Origin: an uncultured bacterium
GTDB lineage: Bacteria; Chloroflexota; Anaerolineae; J036; Brachytrichaceae
DNA: 34,849 nt
Reading direction: 5' to 3'
Assembly (NCBI GenBank): GCA_903873965.1
Contig: CAIQQO010000202.1
Coordinates: 1-34,849, forward strand
Position numbers and translations under genes: made by a program
The notes under the pieces: generated by a model
What the model was told of the DNA's origin: nothing
What the model saw: only the letters and a program-made list of their open reading frames with translations
The model's database searches: none
Shown here: positions 33,080-34,849 of the stretch, in pieces
How positions within the stretch are numbered: the first letter of the stretch is position 1
Layout: each line of letters begins with the position of its first letter

Positions 33080-33730
33080 CTAACTGGCAGGGTCTTTGCC
33101 CATGCCATGTCGTTGCGCTAATAATGCCGCCTCAACGCGGCTACGCACATGCAGTTTCTGTAACACGGAGGTGAGATAGTGTTTTACGGTTTTCTCAGCC
33201 AGGCTCAGTTGAATGCCTACTTCCTTATTGCTCAGACCGCGTGCTACCAGGTCAAGCACCTGTAATTCGCGCTCTGTCAGTTCTGATAGTGGATCATTCA
33301 CGGGCTTCTGGGTCATTTCACGTAAAAGGTTGCCCGCCATCTTTGGCGTTATATAGGCTTCACCACGTGAGGCCGCAATTACAGCAGTGACGATTTCGCC
33401 AGCGCCGGCACCCTTTACTACATAACCTCGCGCCCCGGCTTTCATGGCTGCCATCAGGTCATCGCCTTCCTCAGAGGCGGTCAACATGACGATCTGAATA
33501 TCAGGCATGAGTTGCCGTACCTGAGTCGCCGCTTGTATACCATCAATAACAGGCATGGTAATGTCAAGAAGCAGCACATCTGGGCGCAGTTTTTGTGCCA
33601 GTTCAACAGCTTGTTGTCCATTTTCACCCTCGCCAACCACTTCGATATCAGGATTACGCCCAAGCGTAAAAAGAACCCCTTGCCTGAATAACGGGTGGTC
33701 ATCTACAACCAATACACGTATAGGTGACAT
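33080..33730 (-). CDS. NarL/FixJ-family response regulator
   Basis: The 216-residue product has a receiver domain with the acidic pair in VVDDHPLFRQG, the phosphoacceptor D in LLLDITMPVIDGIQAA, T in VMLTASEE and K in GYVVKGAGAGEI. A LuxR-type helix-turn-helix follows at about 148-207: LTERELQVLDLVARGLSNKE and VGIQLSLAEKTVKHYLTSVL. It would bind DNA after phosphorylation by the upstream kinase gene, five bases away. The SIS gene lies 34 bases downstream on the same strand, so sugar-phosphate metabolism is a likely target. Confidence 0.93.
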   Translation of the reverse strand: MSPIRVLVVDDHPLFRQGVLFTLGRNPDIEVVGEGENGQQAVELAQKLRPDVLLLDITMPVIDGIQAATQVRQLMPDIQIVMLTASEEGDDLMAAMKAGARGYVVKGAGAGEIVTAVIAASRGEAYITPKMAGNLLREMTQKPVNDPLSELTERELQVLDLVARGLSNKEVGIQLSLAEKTVKHYLTSVLQKLHVRSRVEAALLAQRHGMGKDPAS

Positions 33731-33735
33731 AGTTA

Positions 33736-34849
33736 CTATCCTACATCGATCTCAAGATCCGATGTCATGGTGTAAAGCGGCATTGCGGCTTCGATGGTTG
33801 TTCCTCGTCCAGGCGCAGACTCTATCAGCAGATGCCCGCCAAGAATTTCTGCTCTCTCCTGCAGGCCGGCTAGCCCAAGATGACGCCTTCCAACGCGATC
33901 TGATAGTTTCTCCGGATCGAAACCAGCGCCATCATCGACAATGGTGATCCTGATGGTTTCGTCATTACAATCGAAAGTGACGGCTTGACGAGTCGGATTG
34001 CCATGGATGTGTCCATTGTTAAGGGCTTCCTGGACAATGCGATAACTGGCCGACTTCAATGCATCGTGACCGGGCAGCATATCTGGCCCTTCAACACTCA
34101 CGCGCCGTCCTGTCTTGCGGCAATAATCGCTGACTGCCTTGCGAATGACGCCTGCCAGGTCAAGTTTCTCGAGATCAGGGAGTCGCAATCCACCTGCCAT
34201 GTTGCGTATCTCCAGTAGAGAAGATTGCAGGGCTGTGTGGATCAGGTTCAGGTCAAAGGCGATGACTTCCGGGTCTGGCTGTGGTGAGTCAGGACTATTC
34301 CGACCGGCAAGGGCCTCGCGCAGTGGCTCCATGCGCATCATGGCAATGCCGAGGTCTTGTGCGGGACCGTCATGGAGGTCGGCGCCAAGTCGACGCATGG
34401 CAGCCTCATTGACTTCCGCTGCTCGAACGGCCGCGCTCTGAATCTGCTGGCGCGATTCGGCCAGATCGAGTTGCTGCCGTTTGATGGTGTCGCTTCCCGA
34501 CCTGATTAAACCAAACAGTGTTACATACATGAGAAAGGTGGCAATCCCCACAACAACCCAACCCTGGAGTTGCGACTCCAGAATATTCAGGCGAAGCGTA
34601 TCCAATGATTGGTAGAAGCTTGCCACTGCGATAATTCGGCTGCCGTTTTCATCACGCACGGGGAAGTATGTTTCTATTAAATCGGGGTATTTCTGCAACT
34701 CTGGAGGCGCAAAATCGATCTTGCTGGTCAAGTGGTTGTGTACTTCCCCGCTCATGGCAAAAACGGTACCGGGAGTACGCATGTTCAGCCCGGGCGAGAC
34801 AGGAAAGCTCGAATATATCAGTTTGCCGTCCGGAGTCGTGATATGAAAA
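33736..34849 (-). CDS. Sensor histidine kinase, NarL-type partner (5' end outside window)
   Basis: The frame is open to the last base of the window, so the N-terminus is cut off; the ATG at 34782 is probably internal, since the preceding 22 codons continue without a stop (HITTPDGKLIYSS). At least 370 residues are visible. An apparent extracellular sensing region contains DLIETYFPVRDENGSR and is followed by one membrane segment, GWVVVGIATFLMYVTLFGLI. A HisKA_3 dimerisation helix follows with the phosphoacceptor His in RRLGADLHDGPAQDLG. The ATPase domain has the N-box SYRIVQEALNNGHIHG, the G1 box DDGAGFDPE and GRRHLGLAGLQERAE. The N-box reads EALNNGHIHG instead of the usual EALxNAxKHA. It heads the kinase-regulator-SIS operon. 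Confidence 0.93.
   Translation of the reverse strand, partial: FHITTPDGKLIYSSFPVSPGLNMRTPGTVFAMSGEVHNHLTSKIDFAPPELQKYPDLIETYFPVRDENGSRIIAVASFYQSLDTLRLNILESQLQGWVVVGIATFLMYVTLFGLIRSGSDTIKRQQLDLAESRQQIQSAAVRAAEVNEAAMRRLGADLHDGPAQDLGIAMMRMEPLREALAGRNSPDSPQPDPEVIAFDLNLIHTALQSSLLEIRNMAGGLRLPDLEKLDLAGVIRKAVSDYCRKTGRRVSVEGPDMLPGHDALKSASYRIVQEALNNGHIHGNPTRQAVTFDCNDETIRITIVDDGAGFDPEKLSDRVGRRHLGLAGLQERAEILGGHLLIESAPGRGTTIEAAMPLYTMTSDLEIDVG

Noticed and set aside
1-34849. tRNA or rRNA genes, CRISPR arrays, transposases, phage or toxin-antitoxin genes
   Set aside because: None recognised by reading. A tRNA scan and an IS search would be needed to exclude small or degraded examples.

Overview
The window is a bacterial chromosome segment in two parts. 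The host cannot be fixed from sequence alone. Shine-Dalgarno-led genes, a zinc-binding S4, a zinc-type adenylate kinase and the accessory gene content fit a deep-branching, non-proteobacterial lineage. Chloroflexota is my best guess (inference, moderate to low confidence).

Region 1 (1-18,913, all + strand) is a fused S10-spc-alpha ribosomal super-operon. It runs: 3' end of tuf, rpsJ, rplC, rplD, rplW, rplB, rpsS, rplV, rpsC, rplP, rpmC, rpsQ, rplN, rplX, rplE, rpsN, rpsH, rplF, rplR, rpsE, rpmD, rplO, secY, adk, map, rpmJ, rpsM, rpsK, rpsD, rpoA, rplQ, truA, rplM, rpsI, rplS. A strong intrinsic terminator (18,874-18,913) closes it. Peculiarities are: no infA between map and rpmJ; a short S14 that has lost three of its four zinc cysteines while S4 and L36 keep theirs; rplS attached behind rpsI instead of the usual rpsP-trmD locus; and a long hairpin ahead of rplM.

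Region 2 (18,914-34,849) is accessory and mixed in strand. It holds a GT39-like membrane glycosyltransferase (-). Next is a three-gene + cluster: ABM-fold monooxygenase, iron-type alcohol dehydrogenase with one altered metal ligand, and a UroD/MtaA-like protein. A - pair follows: glucose-1-phosphate thymidylyltransferase, then a GNAT acetyltransferase. An MFS exporter-like protein (+) comes next. Then a divergent sugar locus: Gfo/Idh/MocA oxidoreductase plus RBBP9-type hydrolase (-) against GH127 beta-L-arabinofuranosidase plus nagA (+). The window ends with a - strand unit of sensor kinase (cut by the window edge), NarL-type response regulator and SIS-domain sugar-phosphate isomerase/deaminase.

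The accessory half reads as glycan and amino-sugar handling. NagA would give glucosamine-6-phosphate, and the SIS protein facing it is a good candidate for the NagB-II-type deaminase, probably under control of the adjoining two-component system. Several accessory genes have a -10-like box only a few bases before the start codon and no Shine-Dalgarno sequence, suggesting leaderless mRNAs. I found no tRNA, rRNA, CRISPR array, insertion sequence or phage gene. Nothing here is clearly a wholly new system; the monooxygenase/dehydrogenase/UroD-like cluster is the least explained.
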